This document shows positions 1-5,876 of a stretch of 9,484 nt of DNA, in pieces (the stretch's first letter is position 1; each line of letters starts with the position of its first letter). Both the position numbers and the translations under genes were made by a program. The DNA is taken from NCBI GenBank assembly GCA_046756405.1, contig JBHHWH010000087.1, positions 1 through 9,484 of the forward strand. Reading direction: 5' to 3'. This DNA comes from JBHHWH01 sp046756405 (GTDB lineage Bacteria > Actinomycetota > Acidimicrobiia > Spongiisociales > ZC4RG35). The notes beneath the pieces were generated by a model, which was not told where the DNA came from, searched no databases, and saw only the letters and a program-made list of their open reading frames with translations.

Positions 1-1
1 G

Positions 2-583
2 CGGGTCCTCGTGGCTGTCGCGGTCGCCGTCCTCGCTCTGGCCACGGTCGCCGCCGCGGTGTATCTCACCCGCCAACCCACCCAGATCTCAGGGATCGGC
101 TGCACCGAAGACCTCAGCGGCGACGCGGTGCACGTCATCGAACCGACCGGAGGGTTGGACCCCCAACAATGGGCTGCCCTGTGGGCCGACGGCACCATCA
201 CCAACCCCGGCATCGTCCCACCCGGTGAGGTCCCGTCCTTGACGGGTTGTGTCAACGACACCGGCACCCTCATCGTCCTCCCCACCGACGACCAGGGAGT
301 GTGTGAACGGCTCGGCATGGCCACCTACCTCCCCCCATCCGAAGCCGTCACCTCGATCATCGGGGTCCAGGAACGGCTCATCGAACAGATCAACCCGCAC
401 GTCTGCCCCAGCTTCGACGACGCCCAACGGCTCGTCGAACAGGCCCTCGCCGACGCCGGCATCGACGACTGGACCGTCGTCGTCTCCCAACCCCCCACCG
501 ACCAACAACCCTGCCCGTCCCTCGCCTTCGACAGCGCCACCCGCCGGATCATGCTCGTCCCCATCGACCGCATCGGCCCGTAG
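2..583 (+). CDS. Membrane-anchored protein of unknown function (5' end outside window)
   Basis: The reading frame is open from the first bases of the window, so the true start may lie upstream; a GTG at 11 is the first start codon inside. The N-terminus is one hydrophobic Ala/Val/Leu segment of about 20 residues ending before TRQP, which fits a signal anchor or signal peptide with the rest outside the membrane. The remaining ~165 residues contain five cysteines (for example in IGC, TGCVN, GVCERL, HVCPS, QPCPS), suggesting disulfides in an exported domain. I recognise no enzyme motif or named family. The last 77 codons recur at 3381-3612 with about 20 mismatches in 232 bp and no indel, so this is the intact parent of that fragment. 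It is followed, 132 bp later, by a secreted protease gene. Coding status is well supported; function is unknown. Confidence 0.75.
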   Translation, partial: RVLVAVAVAVLALATVAAAVYLTRQPTQISGIGCTEDLSGDAVHVIEPTGGLDPQQWAALWADGTITNPGIVPPGEVPSLTGCVNDTGTLIVLPTDDQGVCERLGMATYLPPSEAVTSIIGVQERLIEQINPHVCPSFDDAQRLVEQALADAGIDDWTVVVSQPPTDQQPCPSLAFDSATRRIMLVPIDRIGP

Positions 584-626
584 CCACGCCGGGACGCTCA
601 CCAGAGCGCGAAAACAATCCCTACCG

Positions 627-636
627 ATCGCGCGAT
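627..636. promoter_or_regulatory. 10-bp palindrome in duplicated leader (possible operator), copy 1
   Basis: ATCGCGCGAT is a perfect 10-bp palindrome about 80 bp upstream of the protease start. The same palindrome is kept in the second leader at 3658-3667 although flanking bases differ. Conservation and symmetry suggest a protein-binding site controlling the secreted genes. No regulator is identified, and short GC-rich palindromes arise by chance in this kind of DNA. Confidence 0.3.
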
Positions 637-700
637 GAATCCCCCTCCGCCGGACACCTACACAAATGAAGGGGCCGGCGAGGCGGCCCTGAGGCTCACA

Positions 701-707
701 AAGGAGG
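701..707 (+). promoter_or_regulatory. Strong Shine-Dalgarno fixing the protease start
   Basis: AAGGAGG lies 8 nt before the ATG at 716. It selects that codon over the in-frame ATG at 635, whose upstream extension is not conserved in the second repeat copy: there the equivalent reading frame ends before the signal peptide. Confidence 0.85.
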
Positions 708-715
708 AAGAGACC

Positions 716-1978
716 ATGAGACGTCTTCGGCTTATCGCAGCAATTCTGCTCGCCTTTGGGTTGCTTACCGCCACGGCAGCAGCTGCGCAGACCTCGCCGG
801 ATCGGACTCTGCCAGAGGTCGCATCATCCCTACCTGAGGTGGCGCCGCCGGGCATCAACGACTCGGTCTCTGAGGCAGAACTGGAAGACCTGCGAACTCT
901 CGCTGACCAATCGGGCATGTCTCTCCAGGCGGCCGTCGACCGGTATGGATGGAACGACAACTTCGCGCTCGCCGTGGCCGAGATCCGAGAAGCCTTCCCC
1001 AAGGCCTTCACCGGAGCCGAGATCGTAGACGCCGACCATGCGTGGATCGGTTTCGCGGCCCGCGTCCCAGAGTCCGCACTCGATGTCATCGATGCCTTTG
1101 GCAAGACCCACGGGGTTGCAGTCGACGTCAGGTCGGACCTCGGTTTCAATGAGCGAGACCTCGAGAAGGCGATTGAGGTGGCGCACTTCTCGGTGCTGGG
1201 CACACCTGGTGTCAGCGACGCGTTGACCACCTATAACTTCGGCTCAGGTCAGATCATGATCACTGTTGTGCTCGACGACGCGGTCCCTGGCCCCATGGTC
1301 GACGATCTCCGGCTCATAGCGACGAGAAGTCTCTCCTATGCAACTGGCGCGGGTATTCTCGACTACATCACTGTGTCCGTAGCCCGATCGATCACACAGG
1401 TTGTCGGCGGCGACGAGAGCAGCAGCGAGCACCTGGGCGGCGAGGCTCTCTCCACCTGCACGTCTGGTTTCGGGACGAAGACCTCGTCAGGTGTGAGGGG
1501 CATTGCCACTGCGGGACACTGCGGCAACTCCCAATCCGATGACGGCTTCGCCCTGACGTTCAAGGACGACTATGAGGGGACTCATGGTGATTTCCAGTGG
1601 CACACCGGGCCTAAGCCAGAACGTGACGACTTCTACTCAGGCAACAGTTCATCGACCGAGGTGAACCGACGGGACGTCTCCTCAGTGGGATCGCCTGTCG
1701 TCGGGCAATCGTTGTGCCGCAACGGCAAGACCAGCCATAAGGACTGCCAAGAAGTACGTAAACTGAACGTGTGCAGTGGCAGCGTTTGCAACCTCGTCGA
1801 AATGGGAGCCCATCTGTCCGCGGGCGGCGACAGCGGCGGGCCTGTGTTCTGGGGTAACACGGCATACGGCATCCACAAGGGATACGTCTACGATCCATTC
1901 TGGCCGTTCGACCGGGAGGTGTTCTCACGAGCCGACCGCATCGACAACGCCCTCGGCATCTTCATCGCCACCAGCTGA
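716..1978 (+). CDS. Secreted chymotrypsin-like (S1 family) serine protease preproprotein
   Basis: This 420-residue protein is an exported endopeptidase precursor. Residues 1-24 form a signal peptide (two Arg, hydrophobic core, Ala-rich end) with a likely cut after Ala24. Residues ~45-235 look like a pro-region. The protease domain follows with His268 in TAGHC, Asp292 in HGDFQW and Ser373 in GGDSGGP, so the catalytic triad is complete. Paired cysteines near AGHC, around 340-350 and in the NVCSGSVC stretch suggest disulfides, as in secreted streptogrisin or alpha-lytic-type enzymes. The His-Asp spacing of 24 is on the short side. The start is set by the Shine-Dalgarno at 701-707. The first ~52 codons are shared with the unrelated secreted protein at 3747, so the export leader and the payload have separate histories. 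The substrate is unknown. A small membrane protein gene follows 124 bp downstream. Confidence 0.9.
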   Translation: MRRLRLIAAILLAFGLLTATAAAAQTSPDRTLPEVASSLPEVAPPGINDSVSEAELEDLRTLADQSGMSLQAAVDRYGWNDNFALAVAEIREAFPKAFTGAEIVDADHAWIGFAARVPESALDVIDAFGKTHGVAVDVRSDLGFNERDLEKAIEVAHFSVLGTPGVSDALTTYNFGSGQIMITVVLDDAVPGPMVDDLRLIATRSLSYATGAGILDYITVSVARSITQVVGGDESSSEHLGGEALSTCTSGFGTKTSSGVRGIATAGHCGNSQSDDGFALTFKDDYEGTHGDFQWHTGPKPERDDFYSGNSSSTEVNRRDVSSVGSPVVGQSLCRNGKTSHKDCQEVRKLNVCSGSVCNLVEMGAHLSAGGDSGGPVFWGNTAYGIHKGYVYDPFWPFDREVFSRADRIDNALGIFIATS

Positions 1979-2102
1979 AGATGGGGACGTTCCACTGGCG
2001 AAGGAGTCGACTCCGGATCGGGAGGTTGGCAGCGCCATGCACGCCGCTGCCAACCGCTACGGGCAGAGGTCAACGGGACGGCGCGAGGAAGAGGAAGCCG
2101 CG

Positions 2103-2510
2103 ATGACGACCTCCGGGCCCAATGGAGCCAATGGAGGTCGTCGACGGCACTTCCTCGTCCCCGCTATAGCGCTCGGACTCGCAGCGCTCGTCGGCTGGCT
2201 GCTCTTCGTCGGCGTCACATGGCGGGGCCCGGTGCCTGTGTTCGCGGCAGAATCGCGCCAACCCGACCGTTTGATGCTGATCGTCAACTCGTGCCAGGCG
2301 AACCCGGAGCTATCGCTGCTGCGGGAGAGCGGCCAGGAAGTAGAGGTCGAAGTCATCGCGACCAAGACGTTCCGGCTGCTGGGTGGCGGCAACGACTGTC
2401 AGGACCTCGTCGAGGTGCAGCTACGGGAGCCATTGGGGGATCGGACCGTCGTCGACCTGCACTCCGGGAAAGCGGTAAGCGTCACCAAGATCGAAGCGCC
2501 GTCGGGATGA
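2103..2510 (+). CDS. Small single-pass membrane-anchored protein, unknown function
   Basis: A 135-residue protein. A short polar N-terminus with three arginines (GGRRRH) precedes one hydrophobic segment at about residues 17-38, followed by an extracytoplasmic domain of ~95 residues holding two cysteines (NSCQAN and NDCQD) that could form a disulfide. No family is recognised. The start at 2103 is preferred because GAGGAAGAGG lies 8 nt upstream. An in-frame ATG at 2037 (157 residues, GGAGG 11 nt upstream) is the alternative and would only add a charged N-terminal tail. It lies downstream of the secreted protease on the same strand and may be cotranscribed; a partner or self-protection role is speculation. 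Its 3' end overlaps the read-through tail of the antisense integrase frame, which I think is not real coding. Confidence 0.65.
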   Translation: MTTSGPNGANGGRRRHFLVPAIALGLAALVGWLLFVGVTWRGPVPVFAAESRQPDRLMLIVNSCQANPELSLLRESGQEVEVEVIATKTFRLLGGGNDCQDLVEVQLREPLGDRTVVDLHSGKAVSVTKIEAPSG

Positions 2511-3389
2511 CCTCGGTGGAACCGAGAGTGACCCGAGCAATTCTGGGTCTTCGTGACACAAGCCGCCCCGCCCGAGTTGGGCCGCGAAAGGTCGAGAATC
2601 GACGGGAGACGACGAGAACTGTCGGAAACCGAATGTGTAGGAAACGCAAGGGGTTTCGCCTATTGGCCGGTCAGTTCGATGATGTCTGGTCCGTGTTTGG
2701 TCCGCATCTGGTCCCGCGAGAGCTTCGCTGCGCACCTCGTCGAGGGCCGCCACGAGCTCCATGTCGGACGGGAACAGGTGCCCGTAGCGGTTCATCGTCA
2801 CCGAGATCGATGAGTGACCGAGGTGCACCTGGATCGCTTTGGGATGCGCCCCTTCGGCGATGAGCAGCGCTGCGCAGGTGTGTCGCAAGTCGTGGATCCG
2901 CAGTTCGTCGGGGAGGCTTGCTGCTTCGACGGCCTGGTACCAGACCCGGCGGCGGAAGTTGGAGTTGCACAGCGGCTTTCCCAGTGGCGAGGTGAAGACC
3001 AAAGCGTCGGGGTCGTCGTCCACCTCTCGAGCGAGGTGCTCGGCGAGCAGCTCGCTGAGGAACGCAGGGATGATCACCATACGCCGGCGGTAGTTCTTGG
3101 TGGGACCGAAGTGGAGCTTGCCTCGGGCCTCTGAGAGTGATTCGGCCACTTCGATTCGGGACCGCAGGAGGTCGCATCGCTTGCGACGAACCGCGACGGC
3201 CTCGCCCCAGCGGAGGCCTCCGTAGGCGAGCAGATGAACGAGTGTTCCGTAGGGTTCCCGGATCGCGGCGAGGCGTTCGACCTCCTCGGCCGAGAGGAAG
3301 AGCATCTCGGGGTCGGGTTGGCGGGCCACGTTCACACCGGCGACAGGATTCACGACGAGGTAGCCGGCCTCGACGACCAGCTCGATCAT
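2421..3389 (-). pseudogene. Truncated tyrosine recombinase/integrase (catalytic domain only)
   Basis: The frame encodes a site-specific tyrosine recombinase catalytic domain, the enzyme type that integrates and excises phages and genomic islands. Numbering from the ATG at 3389, the full active site is visible: Arg60 (GLRWGE), Lys98 (GPTKN), His166 and Arg169 (HDLRH), His192 (LGHSS) and nucleophile Tyr202 (NRYGH). Missing is the N-terminal arm-binding and SAM-like core-binding region, normally about 120-170 residues. The frame begins in what should be the last helix of that region, at the edge of the 520-bp repeat, and an in-frame stop lies just beyond at 3396-3398. The C-terminus also looks damaged: after residue ~225 the reading continues ~95 residues in non-homologous-looking sequence antisense to the upstream gene, whereas a one-base shift gives a natural-looking end (KHGPDIIELTGQ, stop at 2660-2662). 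It is probably inactive. Confidence 0.8.
2578..2618. repeat. 41-bp diverged direct repeat, copy A (possible attachment-site remnant)
   Basis: It matches 5877-5917 at 32 of 41 positions, without gaps, and all nine differences are transitions. It contains a small perfect hairpin, GTCGA-GAA-TCGAC (2591-2603). It lies just past the probable native end of the integrase gene, a usual place for attP or att half-sites. Function is inferred from position only. Confidence 0.5.
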
Positions 3390-3612
3390 CGAGGTTCAGG
3401 ACCGGCTCACGGCACAGATCAACCCGCAGGTCTGCTCCAGCTTCGACGACGCCACACGCCTCGCCAACCAGGCCCTCGCCGACGCCGGCATCGACGACTG
3501 GACCGTCGTCGTCTCTCAACTCCCCACCGACCAACAACCCTGCCCGTCGCTCGCCTTCGACAGCACCACCCGGCGGATCATGCTCGCCCCCATCGACCGC
3601 ATCGGCCCGTAG
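3381..3612 (+). pseudogene. Duplicated C-terminal fragment of the first membrane-anchored gene
   Basis: In the frame ending at the TAG at 3610-3612 this encodes 76 residues from SIIEVQDRL to PIDRIGP. They match the last 77 codons of the gene at 2-583 with no indel, and most changes are silent or conservative. The frame opens only at 3364 after a stop at 3361-3363 and has no usable start codon, no hydrophobic anchor and no Shine-Dalgarno. It is therefore a gene tail carried along by the repeat, not a gene. Its left edge coincides with the truncation of the integrase. Confidence 0.85.
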
Positions 3613-3657
3613 ACGCGTCGACATACCGTCACCACGTCGCGAAAGCAATCTCTACGG

Positions 3658-3667
3658 ATCGCGCGAT
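3658..3667. promoter_or_regulatory. 10-bp palindrome in duplicated leader (possible operator), copy 2
   Basis: ATCGCGCGAT, identical to the palindrome at 627-636 and in the same place relative to the downstream secreted gene. The base just before it differs between the two copies, so the palindrome sits in a partly diverged context. No binding protein is identified. Confidence 0.3.
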
Positions 3668-3729
3668 GAATCCGCCCCTGCCGGACACCTACACAAGTGA
3701 AAGGGCCAACAGGCGGCCCTGAGTTCGAC

Positions 3730-3738
3730 AGGAGGAGG
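3730..3738 (+). promoter_or_regulatory. Shine-Dalgarno supporting a TTG start
   Basis: AGGAGGAGG sits 8 nt before the TTG at 3747. The TTG aligns base for base with the ATG at 716 of the first repeat copy, which makes it the start despite the rare codon. Confidence 0.85.
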
Positions 3739-3746
3739 AACGGACT

Positions 3747-4379
3747 TTGAAACGTCTTCGGCTCATCGCACCAATTCTGCTCGCTTTCGGGTTGTTCACC
3801 GCCACGACAGCAGCTGCGCAGGCCCCACCGGATCGGACTCTGGTAGAGGTCGCATCATCCCCATTTGGGGCGAAGCTGTCGGGCATCCTCGACCCGGTCT
3901 CTGCACCTGACCGCGCAAGCGCCCGGGATCGGTCTGGCACTGTCGTCATCGACGGGAGGGAATACGGACCGAGGGATGGCCTCCGAGTCGATACCTGGCA
4001 GATCGAAATTGAACCTGGAGCTGGTCCTGTCGGAATGGTGTTTGACGGTGTGTCAAGCCGCCCCGGCTTGGTGACACCCATGGCTACTTGGGGATCGAGC
4101 TATGCCATCAGCACCGAGACCGTGCAGCTGTACTACTCGGGCAAAGCGAAGGCGGCTGCGAACGTGTACAACGGTAGGCGCATCATTCAGGTTTGCATTT
4201 GGTACACCCGGGGCGGTGTAATGAAGAGTGCCAAGGTGTGCTCCAATGCAACTTCGGCTGGCACTTACTGGTCGCCCGGCAGCGAGGTGAGAACCGGCGC
4301 GTGGGGCTCCCTCAACCCTTGGGCCCCGCCCACGATCTTCAACATCTCGACAGTGAGGATCGATCCACGTATCTACTAG
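3747..4379 (+). CDS. Secreted protein of unknown function sharing its signal peptide with the protease
   Basis: A 210-residue exported protein starting at TTG. Residues 1-24 form a signal peptide almost identical to that of the protease at 716 (RLRLIAxILLAFG core, likely cut after Ala24). The next ~14 residues (PDRTLxEVASS) are also shared. After about residue 52 the two proteins have nothing in common. The mature part is rich in Ser, Thr, Tyr, Trp and Gly, with alternating hydrophobic stretches typical of a beta-rich fold. It has two cysteines, Cys150 and Cys165, which could form one disulfide. I recognise no catalytic motif and no family. A lipoprotein gene follows 84 bp downstream and a small exported peptide after that, so the three may form one operon. 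Downstream genes have their own strong Shine-Dalgarno sites. Confidence 0.8.
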   Translation: MKRLRLIAPILLAFGLFTATTAAAQAPPDRTLVEVASSPFGAKLSGILDPVSAPDRASARDRSGTVVIDGREYGPRDGLRVDTWQIEIEPGAGPVGMVFDGVSSRPGLVTPMATWGSSYAISTETVQLYYSGKAKAAANVYNGRRIIQVCIWYTRGGVMKSAKVCSNATSAGTYWSPGSEVRTGAWGSLNPWAPPTIFNISTVRIDPRIY

Positions 4380-4463
4380 CCACCAGAAGATGAGCGGTCA
4401 CAATTGTAGTTTCGCGACCGGAGAGGAGGTGGGCGTGGAGTCCCACTTGGAGGAGGTGACGCA

Positions 4464-4838
4464 GTGAGAAGTCGGTGGCGACGGCTCCTTGCTGGGACGT
4501 TCGGGCTAGCGCTCGTGGTTGCGGCGTGCTCGTCAACCACCTTGACGGTTCACGACATCCGGGATCAGGCATTCGATAGCTCCGACGAACTGGTGGCTTG
4601 GCTGGAATGTGACGGTCAGTGGACGAGTGTGACTGGTTCGCTGATCGGATCGCCGGAAGTCGATTGGAACGCCAGGAAGGTTGTGGACACGGCGAATGAG
4701 CTCATGGGCACGGGCGAGCCACGCGCAGCGGCAGACGCGATTCTCGCCGGAGGCGTGTGGGTGCTGATCGATGCGCAAGGGCGGCCTTTCGGCGGCATGG
4801 AACCCGGTCGATCTCTCGTCTTCTGTTCCGATCGATAG
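4464..4838 (+). CDS. Small lipoprotein, unknown function
   Basis: A 124-residue protein starting at GTG, with GGAGGAGG 7 nt upstream. The N-terminus has Arg-rich residues 2-7, a hydrophobic core and a lipobox ending VAAC at Cys22, so it should be lipid-anchored on the outer face of the membrane. Two further cysteines (LECDG and VFCSD) could pair. The mature ~100 residues are acidic to neutral and match no family I know. It lies between the secreted unknown and the small exported peptide; its stop codon TAG overlaps the Shine-Dalgarno of the next gene. A role as membrane-bound partner or protector for the secreted protein is possible but unsupported by motif. Confidence 0.75.
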   Translation: MRSRWRRLLAGTFGLALVVAACSSTTLTVHDIRDQAFDSSDELVAWLECDGQWTSVTGSLIGSPEVDWNARKVVDTANELMGTGEPRAAADAILAGGVWVLIDAQGRPFGGMEPGRSLVFCSDR

Positions 4839-4847
4839 GAGGACGGA

Positions 4848-5075
4848 ATGCAGCCGTCAGAGAGGGCGCCGCTGAACAGGCCCGCGTTCACCGCCGGGTA
4901 CCGTCAGCCTCCGCGAGCACGCCCTTCTGGGGGAGAGCGCCGTGGGATGAGGACGCTCGCTGTCTTGGTGGGAGTGCTCGTGCTGTTGTCGGTGTGTGGA
5001 GGAGCGGCACAGACGTCCAGGGACATTGAGGGAACCTGGAACTGGGATTCGGCCGACGTGTCGGGTCGGCACTAG
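4848..5075 (+). CDS. Short exported or membrane peptide, possibly a truncated gene
   Basis: A 75-residue frame whose AGGAGG (4837-4842) overlaps the stop of the lipoprotein gene, giving tight coupling. A 33-residue basic, proline-rich tail comes first, then a hydrophobic segment at residues 36-50 ending SVCGG, then DIEGTWNWDSADVSG before the stop. The lipobox is poor because Val precedes the Cys. The GTW sequence right after the export signal resembles the start of lipocalin-like or similar beta-barrel domains, so this may be the front of a longer secreted protein cut short. An inner ATG at 4947 (42 residues) would give a more normal signal peptide. Translation is likely; function is unknown. 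Confidence 0.5.
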   Translation: MQPSERAPLNRPAFTAGYRQPPRARPSGGERRGMRTLAVLVGVLVLLSVCGGAAQTSRDIEGTWNWDSADVSGRH

Positions 5076-5088
5076 CGCAACGGCGGCC

Positions 5089-5104
5089 GTCAGGTTATCC
5101 TGAC
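5089..5104. promoter_or_regulatory. Inverted repeat over the -10 box of the toxin-antitoxin operon
   Basis: GTCAGG-TTAT-CCTGAC is a perfect 6-bp inverted repeat. It covers a likely -10 box TATCCT (5096-5101), which sits 7 nt before the antitoxin ATG at 5109. No Shine-Dalgarno is present, which fits a leaderless transcript starting at or near the ATG. A dimer bound here would block RNA polymerase, the usual autorepression of toxin-antitoxin operons by the antitoxin. Confidence 0.65.
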
Positions 5105-5108
5105 AACC

Positions 5109-5426
5109 ATGAAGGTGATCGATGTCGACTCGTTGCCGGCGGATCCGCTCGAGGCGCTGCGAGAGCTGTCTCGGGCTGATGTGGAGCTCGAAGCGCTACG
5201 ACGTGAGCGGGTAGAGGCGGCGCGGCGTCAAGGCGCCACCTGGGACCAGATCGGTGAGAGTTTGGGGATGTCACGTCAGGCGGCGTGGGAGTACTACACC
5301 ACCAGGACCCGGCGTGCGCTCGACGAGACCGCAGCCGGCTCCGACCTCGACGAGGACGAGGCGATTCGGGTCGCCACCGAGGAGGTCAGTCGAGTGCGGC
5401 GGCGACGCCGGTCGGCCGGGCCCTGA
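5109..5426 (+). CDS. HTH antitoxin of a VapBC-like toxin-antitoxin pair
   Basis: A 105-residue protein just upstream of a PIN-domain gene. Residues ~15-40 are a charged helix (ALRELSRADVELEALRRER). Residues ~42-62 form a helix-turn-helix (GATWDQIGESLGMSRQAAWEYY), a pattern I associate with small actinobacterial DNA-binding proteins. Residues ~75-92 are acidic (DLDEDEAIRVATEEV) and could wrap the basic toxin surface, followed by an Arg-rich end. The expected role is to neutralise the toxin and repress the operon at the inverted repeat 5089-5104. The start has no Shine-Dalgarno and appears leaderless. The stop lies 4 nt before the toxin ATG. The antitoxin role is inferred from position and the HTH; it is not a classical AbrB- or ribbon-type VapB. 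Confidence 0.75.
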   Translation: MKVIDVDSLPADPLEALRELSRADVELEALRRERVEAARRQGATWDQIGESLGMSRQAAWEYYTTRTRRALDETAAGSDLDEDEAIRVATEEVSRVRRRRRSAGP

Positions 5427-5430
5427 CTCG

Positions 5431-5847
5431 ATGCGGGTGGTGCGCGACGCCAACGTATTCATCTCCGCGGCGATCGCCACCGGGCCTTCGCATCGGATCG
5501 TGCATGCCTGGCTGCAGGATGCGGCGTTGGAGTTGATCATCTGCAAGCGGCTGATCGGCGAGGTGCGCACCGTCCTGACCGAGCGGCCGCGGATGCGCAG
5601 GTGGATCTCGCTGGAGGCTGCCGAGCTGTATGTGACGACCTTGGAGATCGCTGCGGACGTGCGGCCTGATCCTGCACCGGGACCAGCGCTGACCCGAGAC
5701 CCTGACGACGACTACGTGATCGACCTTGCCCGTGCCCACGACGCAGACTTCATCGTCAGTGGAGACGCCGACCTCCTCGAGTGGCGCGAGCAGTGTCCAC
5801 CTGTTCTCACCCCGGCCGACTTCGAGGCGAGGTGGAACCAACCCTGA
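5431..5847 (+). CDS. PIN-domain toxin (VapC-like ribonuclease, COG1569-type)
   Basis: A 138-residue PIN-domain protein, expected to be a Mg-dependent endoribonuclease that stops growth when free of its antitoxin. The acidic active-site residues are in place: Asp6 (RDANVF), Glu44 (IGEVRTVL), Asp93/Asp94 (DPDDDYVIDLA) and Asp112 (VSGDADLL). The RDPDDDY and SGDADLL blocks are characteristic of the COG1569 group of putative PIN toxins, and the length is normal. The ATG at 5431 is chosen because the domain begins there and it follows the antitoxin stop by 4 nt. With no Shine-Dalgarno it is probably translated by coupling. The longer frame from 5254 only runs through the antitoxin gene out of frame. 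The gene appears intact. Confidence 0.88.
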   Translation: MRVVRDANVFISAAIATGPSHRIVHAWLQDAALELIICKRLIGEVRTVLTERPRMRRWISLEAAELYVTTLEIAADVRPDPAPGPALTRDPDDDYVIDLARAHDADFIVSGDADLLEWREQCPPVLTPADFEARWNQP

Positions 5848-5876
5848 CAGCCGACCCCTGGCCGTTGGGCCGCGGC

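Larger units (their letters stand above)
352..871 (+). repeat. 520-bp direct repeat, copy 1 (leader cassette)
   Basis: This segment matches 3381-3902 in the same orientation. The offset is 3029 through the end of the first gene and 3031 from the intergenic region onward, because of one 2-bp length difference. It covers the 3' end of the membrane-anchored gene, the intergenic spacer, the Shine-Dalgarno and the first ~52 codons of the secreted protease. The 232-bp gene-tail part has about 20 mismatches by my own alignment, roughly 91% identity. Similarity stops just after a shared GGTCTCTG-type sequence, inside the coding region. Confidence 0.9.
3381..3902 (+). repeat. 520-bp direct repeat, copy 2 (leader cassette)
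   Basis: Second copy of 352-871. It begins within the shared sequence CTCGATCATCG, which is also the start region of the integrase frame on the other strand. It carries the gene tail, the spacer with its palindrome, the Shine-Dalgarno and the signal-peptide coding part of the gene at 3747. Beyond 3902 the downstream sequence bears no resemblance to the protease gene. Confidence 0.9.

Noticed and set aside
249..638. Ser/Pro/Thr-rich 129-residue plus-strand frame, with a similar one at 3137-3700
   Set aside because: Both are out-of-frame shadows of the repeated gene tail. The low-complexity composition comes from the GC-rich codon pattern of the real frame.
635..715. In-frame upstream ATG at 635 adding 27 residues to the protease
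   Set aside because: No Shine-Dalgarno, it would bury the signal peptide, and the equivalent frame in the second repeat copy ends before the secreted gene. The ATG at 716 has a strong Shine-Dalgarno.
2671..3648. 325-residue Arg/Pro-rich minus-strand frame
   Set aside because: Its content is the integrase gene read out of frame plus the antisense of the repeat; there is no domain and a biased composition.
5254..5430. Earlier start for the PIN toxin
   Set aside because: It would overlap the antitoxin gene out of frame with low-complexity sequence. The PIN fold begins at the ATG at 5431.
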